Source of the DNA: Methanogenium organophilum
GTDB taxonomy: Archaea; Halobacteriota; Methanomicrobia; Methanomicrobiales; Methanomicrobiaceae
Direction of reading: 5' to 3'
Assembly: GCF_026684035.1 (NCBI RefSeq)
Contig: NZ_CP113361.1
Coordinates: forward strand, 186,001 to 250,000
Length of the DNA: 64,000 nucleotides
Shown: piece after piece, positions 26,971 through 37,318 of the stretch
How positions within the stretch are numbered: the first letter of the stretch is position 1
Layout of the letters: every line of letters begins with the position of its first letter
Translations under genes and position numbers: made by a program
The notes under the pieces: generated by a model
Seen by the model: the letters and a program-made list of their open reading frames with translations, nothing else
The model's database searches: none
What the model was told of the DNA's origin: nothing

Positions 26971-27753
26971 ATGGAGCAGGAGAACACGGTGCAGAACATG
27001 CCCACGGCAAGGTTCTGGGAAATTGATGCGGCACGGGGCATTGCCATCCTGATGATGATCACCTACCACCTGCTCTATGATCTGGTGTACTTCGGTGTCG
27101 CAGACATTGCCGTTACCAGTGGATTCTGGCGTGCATTTGCGCTGACCTGCGCCTGCACCTTCGTATTTCTGGTTGGACTCTCCCTTCACATCAGCAGGGA
27201 ACGTGCACTGCAGAAAGGGATGACCGGCTCATCACTCACATGGAAATACCTGATGAGAGGTGCGTTCATTCTCGCGCTGGGCTGTGGGATCACCGTTGTC
27301 ACCTGGTACGTGATTGGCGGGGGATACATTCTCTTCGGCATCCTGCACCTCATCGGCCTTTCCATCTGCCTGTCACCGTTCTTTTTCTCACTACAGAAAA
27401 AAAACCTCATTGCAGGGGTAATTGTCATCGCGCTGTCACTTGTGGTGACGGGAACAGAAGGCCCGCTCTGGCTGGCATGGTTGGGCATTCATCCTGCGGG
27501 ATTCTATTCTGTTGACTATGAACCACTCATCCCGTGGTTTGGCATTGTTCTTCTGGGACTGGGGACTGGCGCATACCTCTACCCTGAAGGACGCTCTCTG
27601 CTGCAGATCAAAGAGCCCTGCCCCCCTGTCACCGGACTCCTTGCAGCGGCGGGCAGGCACTCTCTTTTCATATATATTATCCACCAGCCGGTGATCATAC
27701 TGGTAATGCTTGTGGCGGGAGTAATCCCTCCTGGCACCCTTGGAATATTTTAA
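26971..27753 (+). CDS. DUF1624/heparan-alpha-glucosaminide N-acetyltransferase-like membrane protein
   Basis: 260 aa, about seven or eight membrane helices. The N-terminal WEIDAARGIAILMMITYHLLYD carries the Asp-x-x-Arg and His positions typical of this acyltransferase group. It may transfer an acetyl group to a sugar or lipid-linked molecule at the membrane. It is divergent from the marker-8 gene, 42 nt away. Substrate unknown. Confidence 0.85.
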   Translation: MEQENTVQNMPTARFWEIDAARGIAILMMITYHLLYDLVYFGVADIAVTSGFWRAFALTCACTFVFLVGLSLHISRERALQKGMTGSSLTWKYLMRGAFILALGCGITVVTWYVIGGGYILFGILHLIGLSICLSPFFFSLQKKNLIAGVIVIALSLVVTGTEGPLWLAWLGIHPAGFYSVDYEPLIPWFGIVLLGLGTGAYLYPEGRSLLQIKEPCPPVTGLLAAAGRHSLFIYIIHQPVIILVMLVAGVIPPGTLGIF

Positions 27754-28018
27754 GGCATCTTCTGAATTGTGTAGAGAGATGCTGCCATTTTTCCCATTAA
27801 AATGAAAAATTGGGGGAACGCATAAAAACCCATAACTGATTGGAACAGGAGGATTGCCAGCCCACTCCCCCTTCGACCTATCGCTTGAGGGGGGGTCTGG
27901 CGGGGAGGAGGGCACCCACCTCCCTTGCTCTTCACCAGAGCCGGAATAATTATTTATCAAATAATGGGTCAGTCCATATCACTGCCCACCTGAAACAGCG
28001 ACGACCCCTTTAAAAAAA
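27754..28018. other. Intergenic, GC-rich hairpin-like stretch
   Basis: 265 bases between convergent genes. Positions about 27865-27915 form an imperfect C-rich/G-rich inverted repeat (CTCCCCCTTCGACC versus CTTGAGGGGGGG). It may be a terminator or a small repeat element. I could not align it convincingly with the 247-bp repeats. Confidence 0.35.
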
Positions 28019-29686
28019 TCATTCAACGCGGGAAGAGAAGAGTGGAACATCGGCAAAGGCGCCAACATCAAAGACTCCACGCTCTGTCACCCGGATTTCA
28101 GGGATCACAGTGAGTGCACAGAATGAGAGATACATAAACGGATTTGCAATACACCCGGCAGAATGGATGCATGCCTCAAGGGAACGGAGAGATTCCGCCA
28201 CCTCATCATAGGGCAGGGACGACATCAGCCCGCCGCATTCCAGCGGCAGGAACGCAGACGTGTTTCCGGAGACTGCCGCCATGCCGCCGTCTGATGCAAT
28301 GACCATCTCTGCTGCACGGATGATTGAATCATCGTCACTCCCGACTGCGATGAGGTTATGGGAATCATGGGCCACACTTGCTGCAATCGCACCGTCCCGG
28401 ATACCAAACCCTTTCACGATGCCAACCCCGCAGCCGGCACTGCGATAACGGTCGCAGACAACCAGTTTCAGGAGGTCACGCGAGGGGTCGGGAACGGATG
28501 CGCCGTCAACATATTCTGCTCGTGTACGGGTAAGGATCTGGCCGGGCACCAGACCCACAACACGGGCCGTCCCTGACCCGCGGATGGCAATGGCCTCTTT
28601 CGTGAGAGGAGCACACGAGAATGGCACATGCAGGACATCCGGGCGCCGGTATCCGGGATCTATCCACCGGACACCCTGAATATAGGTATCAGTTACCGTG
28701 CAGGGACCGTTATCATCCAGCACACAGAAATCGGCCCTTCGCCCCGGCGAGAGAGCACCGCGATCGTTCAGGCCAAACCGTTCTGCAGCAGAGAGGGTGG
28801 CCATTCGGTAGGCAGTCTCCGGTTCAATGCCTGTCGCAACCGCACGGCGGATACAGTCGTCGATATGCCCGTCTTCCGCGAGCATATCCGCGTGCCGGTC
28901 ATCGGTTGCAAAGGAACAGCGGGGAGCTGTCGCAGGAGTCACCACTGCGGCCAGTGCACTGAGGTTCTTTTCCGTCGAACCTTCACGCAGCATCAGATAC
29001 ATCCCGCGTCGTAGTTTTTCCGCAGCCTCCTGTGCACCGGTGCATTCGTGCTCGCTCTGGATGCCCGCTGCAATATAGGCACAGAGCGCTTCCCCGGAAA
29101 GCAGGGGGGCATGCCCGTCGACAACGGTGGACAGGCCGATTTTGCAGAGCAGGTCATCATCTTCTGCGAGCACGCCCGGCACATTCATCACTTCACCGAT
29201 GCCAAGGACCCCCTCCTCATCCGTAAATGCCGCAAGGTCACGGCAGGAGAGAACAGCGCCGCCCCGGTCAAGCGGTGTTGCCGGCACACAGGACGGAAGC
29301 ATCAGCCGGATATCAAGCGGAAGTGCAGCACGCTGCCGCAGCATATAACGGAGCCCCTCAATACCGGCGACATTCGCAATCTCATGCGGATCAGCAAAAA
29401 CCGTTGTTGTCCCATGAGGGATCACGGCGCGGGCATACTCTGCAGGAGTCAGAAGAGAACTTTCTATATGCACATGAGCATCAACGAGGCCGGGTATAAC
29501 ACGCTTTCCCCGCAGATCAATGGTCTCTCCTGCAGAATAGTTCCCAAATCCTGCAATACATCCGTCCTTCACACCAAAACGAGCATCTTCTTCCCATTCC
29601 CCCGTAAAAGGACAGAATACTCTGGCATTGATAAAAACCGTGTCGCAGGATACTGTCCCCACAGCAGCCTGAATTAACGAACCCAT
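28019..29686 (-). CDS. ade: Adenine deaminase
   Basis: 555 aa, normal for Ade of the amidohydrolase superfamily, which converts adenine to hypoxanthine in purine salvage. Motifs: metal-binding VDAHVHIESSLLTP, FADPHEIANVAG, VVDGHAPLLSG and SEHECT, ATDDRHADML, and a C-terminal HDSHNLIAVGS domain. Followed after 2 nt on the minus strand by the end of a small lipoprotein-like gene, so both may be co-transcribed. Confidence 0.95.
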   Translation of the reverse strand: MGSLIQAAVGTVSCDTVFINARVFCPFTGEWEEDARFGVKDGCIAGFGNYSAGETIDLRGKRVIPGLVDAHVHIESSLLTPAEYARAVIPHGTTTVFADPHEIANVAGIEGLRYMLRQRAALPLDIRLMLPSCVPATPLDRGGAVLSCRDLAAFTDEEGVLGIGEVMNVPGVLAEDDDLLCKIGLSTVVDGHAPLLSGEALCAYIAAGIQSEHECTGAQEAAEKLRRGMYLMLREGSTEKNLSALAAVVTPATAPRCSFATDDRHADMLAEDGHIDDCIRRAVATGIEPETAYRMATLSAAERFGLNDRGALSPGRRADFCVLDDNGPCTVTDTYIQGVRWIDPGYRRPDVLHVPFSCAPLTKEAIAIRGSGTARVVGLVPGQILTRTRAEYVDGASVPDPSRDLLKLVVCDRYRSAGCGVGIVKGFGIRDGAIAASVAHDSHNLIAVGSDDDSIIRAAEMVIASDGGMAAVSGNTSAFLPLECGGLMSSLPYDEVAESLRSLEACIHSAGCIANPFMYLSFCALTVIPEIRVTERGVFDVGAFADVPLFSSRVE

Positions 29687-29688
29687 CT

Positions 29689-30042
29689 TCAGACCTCAAG
29701 GTCCTCAATCACACAACCAAGCCGTTCTCCGTCCTGCATCATATAGATAAACAGACGATAGGAACCTGGCTCAAGTGCCACATCAAAGGTAACATCATTT
29801 GTTCCCGGACTGAGATGGACGGAATGCACAATTTTATCGACTTCTACCTGTTTGAATCCGGAGAGATCAAAGACTGTGATCTGCATCGCAGCATCCCTTG
29901 CCTCTCCTTTATTATCCACATTTACATGCACTGCATCGCCATCATATAATACCGTACCAATGGAATATGACAAGCAGCCGGCAGAGACAATAATCACTGC
30001 CAGAATAATTAAAAGACCAGTTACAACACCAATCCTGGACAT
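29689..30042 (-). CDS. Small lipoprotein-like protein with beta-sandwich domain
   Basis: 117 aa. The N-terminal hydrophobic stretch ends in a lipobox-like VSAGC, so the mature protein may be lipid anchored outside the cell. The rest (VHVNVDNKGEARDAAMQITV ... GTNDVTFDVALEPGSYRLFI) looks like a CARDB/FxLYD-type immunoglobulin-like fold. Start set at ATG 30042; an extension to 30069 is possible. Function unknown. Confidence 0.7.
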   Translation of the reverse strand: MSRIGVVTGLLIILAVIIVSAGCLSYSIGTVLYDGDAVHVNVDNKGEARDAAMQITVFDLSGFKQVEVDKIVHSVHLSPGTNDVTFDVALEPGSYRLFIYMMQDGERLGCVIEDLEV

Positions 30043-30112
30043 AACTGATGTAACTAAAACCCGGAACAAATTATACTATTTGCTTTGGTCCGGGGATAAA
30101 CAGTATCTGCTT

Positions 30113-30592
30113 CTAGAAATGCAGCGCAACAAATTCCCGCAGTGCTTCTGAAGTATTGGTACCGGTAACAGCCGAAATCTCCGGTGAATAAACAGATTCC
30201 GCAATAGCACCGTATCGTCCCGGACATGATTCAGGATGGTCACATTTGTTCAGAAAAACCGCATATGGACAGCCCGATGAACTGAGCATCCGGCAGATCT
30301 GTCGGGTTAGATCATCCAGCTCACGAGTGGTGTCAGCGACGACTATCGCCCCGTCCATTCCGCGGGAAAGAATGTCCCGGACAAATTCAAACCGATCCTG
30401 GCCCGGTGTCCCGAAAAGGTAGATCTTCTGGTTATCTATAACCGTCCGGCCGAAATCAAGACCAACGGTTGTCGAAATCTCACAGTTATTTGCTTCAATA
30501 TGATGGGATTCCGGATCAATTGCCCGGATAAATGTTGATTTCCCGGCATTATAGGCACCAAAAATCACAATCTTGAGTCTGGAGCGGTCCAT
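30113..30592 (-). CDS. Small Ras-like GTPase (COG2229 type)
   Basis: 159 aa. P-loop GAYNAGKST at residues 12-20, G3 region LFGTPGQDRFEF (the GTPGQ variant is usual in this family) and G4 FLNKCD. Proteins of this group are often linked to roadblock/LC7 or polarity systems. It is divergent from the ParA-chemoreceptor-CheR operon across a 137-nt promoter region, which suggests but does not show a link. Confidence 0.88.
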   Translation of the reverse strand: MDRSRLKIVIFGAYNAGKSTFIRAIDPESHHIEANNCEISTTVGLDFGRTVIDNQKIYLFGTPGQDRFEFVRDILSRGMDGAIVVADTTRELDDLTRQICRMLSSSGCPYAVFLNKCDHPESCPGRYGAIAESVYSPEISAVTGTNTSEALREFVALHF

Positions 30593-30729
30593 CGGTAGTA
30601 TTTGTTGGTTTGCGCCTCATATAACATTTTCAGTCAGAAATACACAGATTTCAGCCGTGAAACAAACAAAGTGTTTTTCACCTGACACTGCGAAATTCCA
30701 GTTAACTAATTCCAGACGGAAGATACCTA
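30593..30729. promoter_or_regulatory. Divergent promoter region, GTPase versus ParA operon
   Basis: 137 AT-rich bases separating divergent starts. It must contain both promoters; CATATAACA near 30619-30627 could be a TATA element for the GTPase gene. No clear palindrome. Confidence 0.35.
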
Positions 30730-31578
30730 ATGCCGGTAATAACATTTACACACCATAAAGGAGGTACCGGAAAAACTACATCCTGCCTAAATTGTGGCGG
30801 TTTTCTTAATACAAAAAGAAAACGCGTCCTAATAATTGACTGCGACCCACAGGCAAATGCAACCACCGGACTTGGATGTGATCCACAGGATGCCGAGAAA
30901 AATATGTATGATATCTTTATGTCAGGCACGGAGGGATTTGAGTCTGTTCAGCTCAAAGATATCATCGTCTCAACAGATTCAGGCATTGATCTCTGTCCCT
31001 CGTCACTCGATCTTGCCGGGTCCGAACCCTATCTCTACGAGCGCGAAGACAGACTTTTTGTTTTGAAAGAGGCAATTAAACCGATTCTCAGACGATATAG
31101 CTATATTCTGGTGGACACTCCGCCCAGCATGGGCCAGTTTGTCATCAACGGGATTGTCGCAGCGGATCATGTGATTGTCACACTGGACAACGGGATGTTT
31201 GCACGTACGGGAGTTGACGCCCTGCAGACCATATTTTCGGATATCGCAGAAATAACAGGAACGCCGGTATCAGCTGATATCGCCGTTATCACCCGCGGGC
31301 GGATGCTGCAGGAAGAGATGACACCGGGAGAAGAAATATCAGACGGATTCCGGCGTCTTTTGGGCATGAAAAAAGAGGAACACCGATCACGTGAGCAATT
31401 TGAAGAGATTGTCGCATTCTGTGAAAAATCCTTCCCGCATGTTTTTACTGTCCCTTATGACATCCATGTTCATGAGGCCCAGAAACAGGGATTGCCCCTC
31501 TCACAGTACGCTCCCGATAGCGAGGCAGCCCATGTGTATGAAAAAATATCCGCTGTGATAAAAAATTGGAACAAGTGA
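30730..31578 (+). CDS. ParA/Soj-type ATPase linked to chemoreceptor
   Basis: 282 aa. Deviant Walker A HKGGTGKTT with the signature Lys10, IDCDPQANAT, and Walker B ILVDTPPSMG define a ParA/MinD-family ATPase. ParA proteins bind DNA or other surfaces and move or space cargo. Next gene, 20 nt downstream, is a soluble chemoreceptor, followed by CheR; no ParB or replication origin is nearby. This context resembles PpfA-type positioning of cytoplasmic chemoreceptor arrays in bacteria. Confidence 0.92.
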   Translation: MPVITFTHHKGGTGKTTSCLNCGGFLNTKRKRVLIIDCDPQANATTGLGCDPQDAEKNMYDIFMSGTEGFESVQLKDIIVSTDSGIDLCPSSLDLAGSEPYLYEREDRLFVLKEAIKPILRRYSYILVDTPPSMGQFVINGIVAADHVIVTLDNGMFARTGVDALQTIFSDIAEITGTPVSADIAVITRGRMLQEEMTPGEEISDGFRRLLGMKKEEHRSREQFEEIVAFCEKSFPHVFTVPYDIHVHEAQKQGLPLSQYAPDSEAAHVYEKISAVIKNWNK

Positions 31579-31598
31579 AACCGAGGAACTGAATTCAT

Positions 31599-34500
31599 AT
31601 GGCAGATGAACGGAAGAGACCGGGACGAAAGGCACTCTTCACCGGAGTGCAGAAAGCAGAAACCAGGCACGAAGACAAAACAGAAAAACTCACAGCTGAG
31701 GATATCAGAGAATCGCTCTCAGTTGCACTTGAAAGTATCATCGTAAATCCAAAATCAGGAAGTATCTCTCCGGAAACACTTGACAATTCACTGGAGGGAG
31801 TTGTCTCCTCAATCAATTCTGCACTCGATGCGGTGCGAAAGGCTGCAGATACAGAACTGCTGGCAGCAGAGACAAAATCCAGAGACCTTTCAGAAATATC
31901 GGCAGAACAGGAACAAAAAATTGCGGCCCTGATGGCAGACCTTGAAAGTCAGCAGAGAATTACCCGCTCTCTGACCGAAGAGCTCAAAGAAATAACGCTC
32001 ACAGAGACAAACCAGTGGGAAGCAGAGAAAGAACGTCTTTTGGCAGAAAACAAAACAAAAGACGATGAAATCCGCCGTCAAGGCGAACTCATTTCCAAAC
32101 TTGGGGAAGAGACAGCAACACTCAGGAAGGAGGCAGCAGAAGCAGCCGTCCCGGATGCCGATGAAGACCTCCTGATGCGGTTTAAAGATCTCGAAACCGC
32201 CTATACGAACCTCAGCAGGCAGTATGAGGAAGAGATTGAGCAGAATGCTCTCGACCTGAAGGTAAAAGAAGATGAGATCATCGGGCAGAGACAGAGGATA
32301 TCTGCAGTCACTGAGGAGGCCGAAGCACTGAATAGGGCATTAGCAGAGGCACGCAGGACACAAAATGATGCTGCACGGGAAAAGCAGCTCGAAGAGCTCA
32401 CAGCACAGTATGCAGACCTGAAATCAGAGTATGTGGCTGTAACAGAACGTCTTGAAGCAGACACCAGAGCAAAAGAGGACGAAATCATCCATCTCAGGGA
32501 TGAGAACAAAGCGCATGCTGAAGAGATACGGGTTCTCAGGGAACGGGCATCAGAGGTGCCTGAGGCGCTGGTGGCAGAGAACGATGCAGACCTTCCCCAG
32601 CGGTTTGAAGAGCTTACCAAACAGCATGCAGACATAACGGCACAATACAACACACACAAAGAGCTAACAGAGGCTGAAAGAGTACGCCTGAAAGAGAAAC
32701 TGGTTGCAGCACAACATGCCAGAGATACGGCAAAATCTGATGCTTCCCGTCTTAATATGAAGATATATACCCTTGATGCCGGGAAAAAGGAACTCGAGAA
32801 AAAAATGGTGGCACAGGCACAGGCTGCAGCCTCGCAATATGATGAAACCGTTCGCGCCCTCAGGCAGAAAGAACAGGAGATGCAGGCACTCATTATGAAT
32901 AATCCAATCCCTGTCCTTATTACTGACAGTTCCTTTGCTATAACCGGTGCCAACCCCGCGTACGAAGAACTCTCCGGGATTCGACTCCCGAAACTGCGGA
33001 AAATGAATCTCCGTGACTTCACCCTCATTGATCAGAAAGGAGAAGGAATTGGGAAAACAGTACAGGAAAATATTCGCAGTTCGTCAGAAATTGAGATTCG
33101 CCTTCCTGCTGGCGTATACACTCTGGAGCAACATGGCATCCCGGTCATGGGAGAAAACGGATCGGTTTCATCCGTATATATTTATTATAATGATATTACC
33201 CAGAAGCGCAGGGAAGCAGAAGAGATTCGGGAACGGATGGCGGAAAATGAAGAACTGCGAAAACGTTCCGAACTCATGATCGAAGAAAATCCAATGCCCA
33301 TCCTCTATATGGACAGTAATTTCACCATTCAGGTTACGAATGAAGCATATGTCACGATGAGCGGCATTCCACGCAAAAAGCTCATCGGAATGAATGCACG
33401 CGATTTCACCATTCAAAATCAGGAAGGGGATGGACTTGGACAGATCATCCGACAAAAGAAAACATGCTACGGCGTTGTGGATGTTGCCCTCCCTACAGGC
33501 ACCCAGACTCTGGAACAGTATGGCATCCCGGTATTCGGGCCTGCGGGTGAGTTATCAAATATTTTTGTCGTATACAACAACATCTCTGATGTCAGGAAAA
33601 AAGAAGCAGAGATCGCCCAGATCATGGCGCAGGTGCGCGAAGAGGCAGAAACCCTTGAAGAAAGCGCAGGCCAGCTAACCGCACGGATGGAGGAGCTGGC
33701 ATCCGGAAACCTGATGGCAGAAACACCAATCTCTGACAGCGATCCCCTCAAAATCCTCAAAGAGCACTACAATACCTCCGTTCGTGCCATACGCTCAATC
33801 ACGGAGAATGTTGCAGAAACGATTGAAACCATACGCCATACCGCAAAAGAGCTCACGGAAAGCAGTGATGAAATCAGTAATGCCAATGTGAAGATGGCGA
33901 CAGACACACAGACCATTACCGATGATATGAGCGTCCTGCAAAGAGAGATAGAGGCGGTAAGCTATGAAGTAGCAAATCTCTCGGCATCAATCCAGGAGAT
34001 CGCAAGCACTTCCCAGGAAGTGATGCGGCAGGCAGAACTCTCCTCAGAAGAAGGGGCAAAAGGGGCAGAGATCGGCAAAGATGCTTCAGAAAAGATGGCA
34101 CTCGTGGGGGAGATCTCGCAGGAGAGTGTGCAGCACATCACTGAACTCAACGACCAGATGCAGAAGATTGGAAAGATTGTCCGCATTATTGCGGGTATCG
34201 CCGATCAGACCAATCTTCTCGCCATCAATGCAGCAATTGAAGCAGCCCGTGCCGGGGAGCACGGTAGAGGGTTCTCGGTCGTTGCAGGAGAGATACGCAA
34301 TTTGGCGGTAGAGTCAAAGGAAGCCTCGGCAAGCATCGAAGAACTGATTCTTTCGATACAAAATGAGAGTGAACAAACCGCTGAGTCGATGCGAACAGCA
34401 GATGTTGAGATTCAAAACGGTATCACCAGTGTGAATGCATCCATTGATGCCATTAACACTATTGTTGAGGTAATTAATCTCTCAGCACAGGGAGTTGTAG

Positions 34501-34724
34501 AAATTACCCATGCCACTGAAGATCAGGCCAATGCCACCAACCGCCTGATGGAAAAGGTCGAGCTTGCGTCCCAGATGGCCAGGAAAACCATGCATAACAA
34601 TGAGGATATGGCAGCGCTGGCAGAGGAACTGAGTGCATCCGCTGAAGAGGTGGGCAGTGTCGTCCATGAACTTGACACAATGGCAAAACAGCTGCATTCT
34701 CAGATCGAACGTTTCAGTATATAA
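31599..34724 (+). CDS. Soluble methyl-accepting chemotaxis protein with long coiled coil and two PAS domains
   Basis: 1041 aa without membrane helices. Basic N-terminus [12 protein letters not shown] (residues 5-16), long coiled coil about 60-425, PAS domains about 430-545 and 560-675 (each with NPIPVL or NPMPIL and EELSGI or VTMSGI style cores), a HAMP-like linker about 690-745 and an MCP signalling domain about 760-1041. The hairpin tip has [20 protein letters not shown]. No CheR-binding pentapeptide at the C-terminus. It is expected to control CheA from the cytoplasm. The N-terminal motif resembles ParB peptides that stimulate ParA. Confidence 0.93.
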   Translation: MADERKRPGRKALFTGVQKAETRHEDKTEKLTAEDIRESLSVALESIIVNPKSGSISPETLDNSLEGVVSSINSALDAVRKAADTELLAAETKSRDLSEISAEQEQKIAALMADLESQQRITRSLTEELKEITLTETNQWEAEKERLLAENKTKDDEIRRQGELISKLGEETATLRKEAAEAAVPDADEDLLMRFKDLETAYTNLSRQYEEEIEQNALDLKVKEDEIIGQRQRISAVTEEAEALNRALAEARRTQNDAAREKQLEELTAQYADLKSEYVAVTERLEADTRAKEDEIIHLRDENKAHAEEIRVLRERASEVPEALVAENDADLPQRFEELTKQHADITAQYNTHKELTEAERVRLKEKLVAAQHARDTAKSDASRLNMKIYTLDAGKKELEKKMVAQAQAAASQYDETVRALRQKEQEMQALIMNNPIPVLITDSSFAITGANPAYEELSGIRLPKLRKMNLRDFTLIDQKGEGIGKTVQENIRSSSEIEIRLPAGVYTLEQHGIPVMGENGSVSSVYIYYNDITQKRREAEEIRERMAENEELRKRSELMIEENPMPILYMDSNFTIQVTNEAYVTMSGIPRKKLIGMNARDFTIQNQEGDGLGQIIRQKKTCYGVVDVALPTGTQTLEQYGIPVFGPAGELSNIFVVYNNISDVRKKEAEIAQIMAQVREEAETLEESAGQLTARMEELASGNLMAETPISDSDPLKILKEHYNTSVRAIRSITENVAETIETIRHTAKELTESSDEISNANVKMATDTQTITDDMSVLQREIEAVSYEVANLSASIQEIASTSQEVMRQAELSSEEGAKGAEIGKDASEKMALVGEISQESVQHITELNDQMQKIGKIVRIIAGIADQTNLLAINAAIEAARAGEHGRGFSVVAGEIRNLAVESKEASASIEELILSIQNESEQTAESMRTADVEIQNGITSVNASIDAINTIVEVINLSAQGVVEITHATEDQANATNRLMEKVELASQMARKTMHNNEDMAALAEELSASAEEVGSVVHELDTMAKQLHSQIERFSI

Positions 34725-34747
34725 TAAACGGAGCAGTTGATACAACA

Positions 34748-35554
34748 ATGAATACCAGAGGATTTCGGTCGGTTTTGCGCACAATTGAGTCGAAAATCGG
34801 CATCCAGTGTGCAAACTACAAAGAGGACTACCTGCAGCGAAGAATTCAGTCCAGAATGCGGATGAATAAAATGACTTCCTATAGTGAATATAATTCCTTT
34901 CTTACCACACAGGAAGAAGAACAGGAAGCACTGCGCAATGCCCTTACGATTAATGTAACAAAATTCTGGCGTGATCCAGAGGTGTTTAACATAATCAAAC
35001 GTGACGTTCTCCCGGATATCCGCCGCAGGAAACAAAAAATCAGGATATGGAGTGCAGGATGCGCCACTGGTGAAGAGCCATACACCATCGCACTGATGTG
35101 CCATGAAGCAAAGGTGTTGTACCCGGATGTGGAGGTGACCATCTTTGCCTCAGACATCGACAGGGAAGCCCTGAAAAAAGCAGAAAAAGGCATATATCAC
35201 CAAAAAGCATTGGAGAATCTCTCAGAATCACAGATTCGCAGACATTTTAATGAACAGCAGGATGGAACATTCCAGGTCAAACAGCATCTCAAAGATCTCG
35301 TGAAATTTTCCCGGCATGATCTGATGAGCGGGCGGGGAGTGACGCAGTATCTGGACATCATTCTCTGCAGGAATGTAACCATTTACTTCACTGAAAAACA
35401 AAAGGATGAACTCGCACGTATATTTGCACCGGCACTTTCCGAAGGCGGATATTATGTCATGGGCAAGACGGAGTATATGGGCAGGGATGTTGAACACCTG
35501 TATGAACCATATAATCCGATTCAGAAAATATACCGTAAGAAGAGCAATGGATAA
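34748..35554 (+). CDS. cheR: Chemotaxis protein methyltransferase CheR
   Basis: 268 aa. N-terminal helical domain and a SAM-dependent domain with IWSAGCATGEEPYTIA, the CheR signature, plus ILCRNVTIYF and YYVMGKTEYMG. It methylates glutamates of chemoreceptors. It starts 23 nt after the receptor gene, its likely substrate. cheA, cheW, cheB and cheY are not in this window. ATG 34748 fits family length. Confidence 0.95.
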   Translation: MNTRGFRSVLRTIESKIGIQCANYKEDYLQRRIQSRMRMNKMTSYSEYNSFLTTQEEEQEALRNALTINVTKFWRDPEVFNIIKRDVLPDIRRRKQKIRIWSAGCATGEEPYTIALMCHEAKVLYPDVEVTIFASDIDREALKKAEKGIYHQKALENLSESQIRRHFNEQQDGTFQVKQHLKDLVKFSRHDLMSGRGVTQYLDIILCRNVTIYFTEKQKDELARIFAPALSEGGYYVMGKTEYMGRDVEHLYEPYNPIQKIYRKKSNG

Positions 35555-35560
35555 GCACCT

Positions 35561-35824
35561 TTAGAACGGCAGGTCCTCATCATTCACTTGCTCCTTTTTA
35601 TCATTCCGCTCAATATGGGAAACCTTCTCCATCATTTCTCTCTTTTTCGAGGATTCCTTCACCTGACCTAGCATAAAAATCAGATTAACCCCTATCACCA
35701 CAATGACCATCGTGAGGCCAACTCCCAGGAGGACTCCATTAGCAGTCAGAAAGACAGCGACCAGCAGTAACACAAATGATATCAGATAAAAAATAATCCA
35801 AGTTCGTGATTCCCGCAAATCCAT
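35561..35824 (-). CDS. Small membrane protein
   Basis: 87 aa. Two adjacent hydrophobic helices (about residues 9-32 and 34-56), then a charged tail rich in Lys/Glu ending NDEDLPF. Family not recognised. ATG 35824 was chosen because upstream codons are not membrane-protein like. Convergent with cheR (6 nt). Confidence 0.55.
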   Translation of the reverse strand: MDLRESRTWIIFYLISFVLLLVAVFLTANGVLLGVGLTMVIVVIGVNLIFMLGQVKESSKKREMMEKVSHIERNDKKEQVNDEDLPF

Positions 35825-35887
35825 TGATGAAAGAATGTGCAGCCCGATAATATTTAACACTGTATATTGAAACCGCACCTGTTCACC

Positions 35888-36628
35888 GTGAACTACAGAA
35901 GAAACGTTATCAGAAAGGCTGTTCAAGATTATGATGTGAAACGTGCAGACATCCTCACCTTTGCAGGAGCACTCATCATTGTGACCATTATCGCGATAGC
36001 GTCCCAGGGTTTCGTAAGCATACCCGGTATTGGCAGTATTCACGGATCTGTCCACCCTGCCTCGTCGTCATATGAATACGCTGCGGGGGAAATTCCGACA
36101 TATACTCTGCAGGCAGAACCACAGATTTGGAATATTCCAAAAAATACCGACCTTACCTCCATCTATATGAGCGGTGAAGGGGGATACCCGGTCACTGATT
36201 TCCCGGCTGACATGACACCATTCGGTGCATCAGATCCTGATTATCCTGAGATCTGGGCGCCAGGTGAGATCGTTTTGTTTGCGGCATATACCGGTCCGGG
36301 AAATGGATTTTCAGATATGTTCCAAATCCCGTTTTCTTTCTGGCGAATAAATACCACGATTACTACTACGAGTAAACCGGAAAGTGCCCGGCTGACATGG
36401 GTGCTGGTGGACGGCGAAACGGGTCTAATTGTCACGGGAAACCAGATGCGATATGGAGAGCACATCCAAAAAACCGTTCAGGCATCGGGTGAAAAATTCT
36501 ACTTCATTGTGAGCGAACAGGATGTAAACAAATATTCCTTCAGCCTGGAAACAACAAAAGCGCAGTACGGTAACGCATTAATACAACCGGCAGTCCGGAG
36601 AATCACGGGATTCCTGAATGCAGCATAA
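35888..36628 (+). CDS. Membrane-anchored extracytoplasmic protein of unknown function
   Basis: 246 aa. A basic N-terminus and one transmembrane helix (about residues 22-44) anchor a large outer domain of beta-rich, Pro/Thr/Ser-containing sequence with no cysteine. I do not recognise a domain. The start is uncertain: GTG 35888 or TTG 35867; a TATA-like TATTTAACAC near 35850 favours a short leader. Confidence 0.6.
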   Translation: MNYRRNVIRKAVQDYDVKRADILTFAGALIIVTIIAIASQGFVSIPGIGSIHGSVHPASSSYEYAAGEIPTYTLQAEPQIWNIPKNTDLTSIYMSGEGGYPVTDFPADMTPFGASDPDYPEIWAPGEIVLFAAYTGPGNGFSDMFQIPFSFWRINTTITTTSKPESARLTWVLVDGETGLIVTGNQMRYGEHIQKTVQASGEKFYFIVSEQDVNKYSFSLETTKAQYGNALIQPAVRRITGFLNAA

Positions 36629-36635
36629 AATTATC

Positions 36636-37238
36636 TCATCCTTGAAGAGCTATTTCAACGGACTGTTCCAGCGAAGTGATGAGACGTGCAAAATTGGCAT
36701 TCAGGGCTTGTGTCTCAACAACATCCGAACGCATCTCCACCGGAACAAGAGTCATGTTAATCCCGTCCATACGGCTGTCTGAGAGAGAGAGCTCTGTGCG
36801 GGCAAGATCCAGATTTTCCAAGGCTGCATGCAACTCAAGATACCAGTCAGAATACTGATATAATTCTGCTGCATCCTCCGCGTTCATAATGTGAATTTGG
36901 GCTGTTGCCACTTCACGGGCAGCAGACACATATGATATTTTTGCAAGAACCAGTTCATGCAGTGCATATGCAGTGCTTGGCTTCGCAGACCCGGAATCCG
37001 GCTGAATAGCACCCACAATAATGCGAGCCTCATTCAGGTCTACCTCTGCTCCCTGGAGTTTAGCGTCAGCAAGTTCAGGCGGATCGGCATCCCAGTTTAT
37101 GTCACTGATTCTCATCTCTGCATGTTCATACAACGAGGATGCTCTTTCGCATGCATCATCATCCGTAACACATCCACAGATACTGACAGCTGCAAAAAGG
37201 AGTATGAGAGCACCATATGAAAGCCAGGACGTATGCAT
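36636..37238 (-). CDS. Helical lipoprotein
   Basis: 200 aa. A signal sequence (SWLSYGALILLFAAVSICGC) with lipobox ending at Cys22, followed by a mostly helical acidic domain resembling four-helix-bundle or TPR-like proteins. No known family. It is convergent with the preceding membrane-anchored protein with a 7-nt gap. Likely attached to the outer face of the cytoplasmic membrane. Confidence 0.65.
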   Translation of the reverse strand: MHTSWLSYGALILLFAAVSICGCVTDDDACERASSLYEHAEMRISDINWDADPPELADAKLQGAEVDLNEARIIVGAIQPDSGSAKPSTAYALHELVLAKISYVSAAREVATAQIHIMNAEDAAELYQYSDWYLELHAALENLDLARTELSLSDSRMDGINMTLVPVEMRSDVVETQALNANFARLITSLEQSVEIALQG

Positions 37239-37318
37239 AGGTCGTGTATACCACTATGAAATCTTATTCAGAACCGAAAGAAATCAGGGGAGAACTCTCC
37301 CATTCAAACCAAACAGGA

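Noticed and set aside
27000-27189. N-terminal extension of marker protein 8
   Set aside because: It would overlap the divergent membrane-protein gene and precedes the conserved start of the family.
27865-27915. Fifth copy of the 247-bp repeat family
   Set aside because: Only short C/G-rich runs are shared; the hairpin and the ordered blocks of the family are absent.
31890-33028. Serine/cysteine-rich minus-strand open frames opposite the chemoreceptor gene
   Set aside because: They are mirror frames of a coiled-coil coding sequence, with no start signals or domain.
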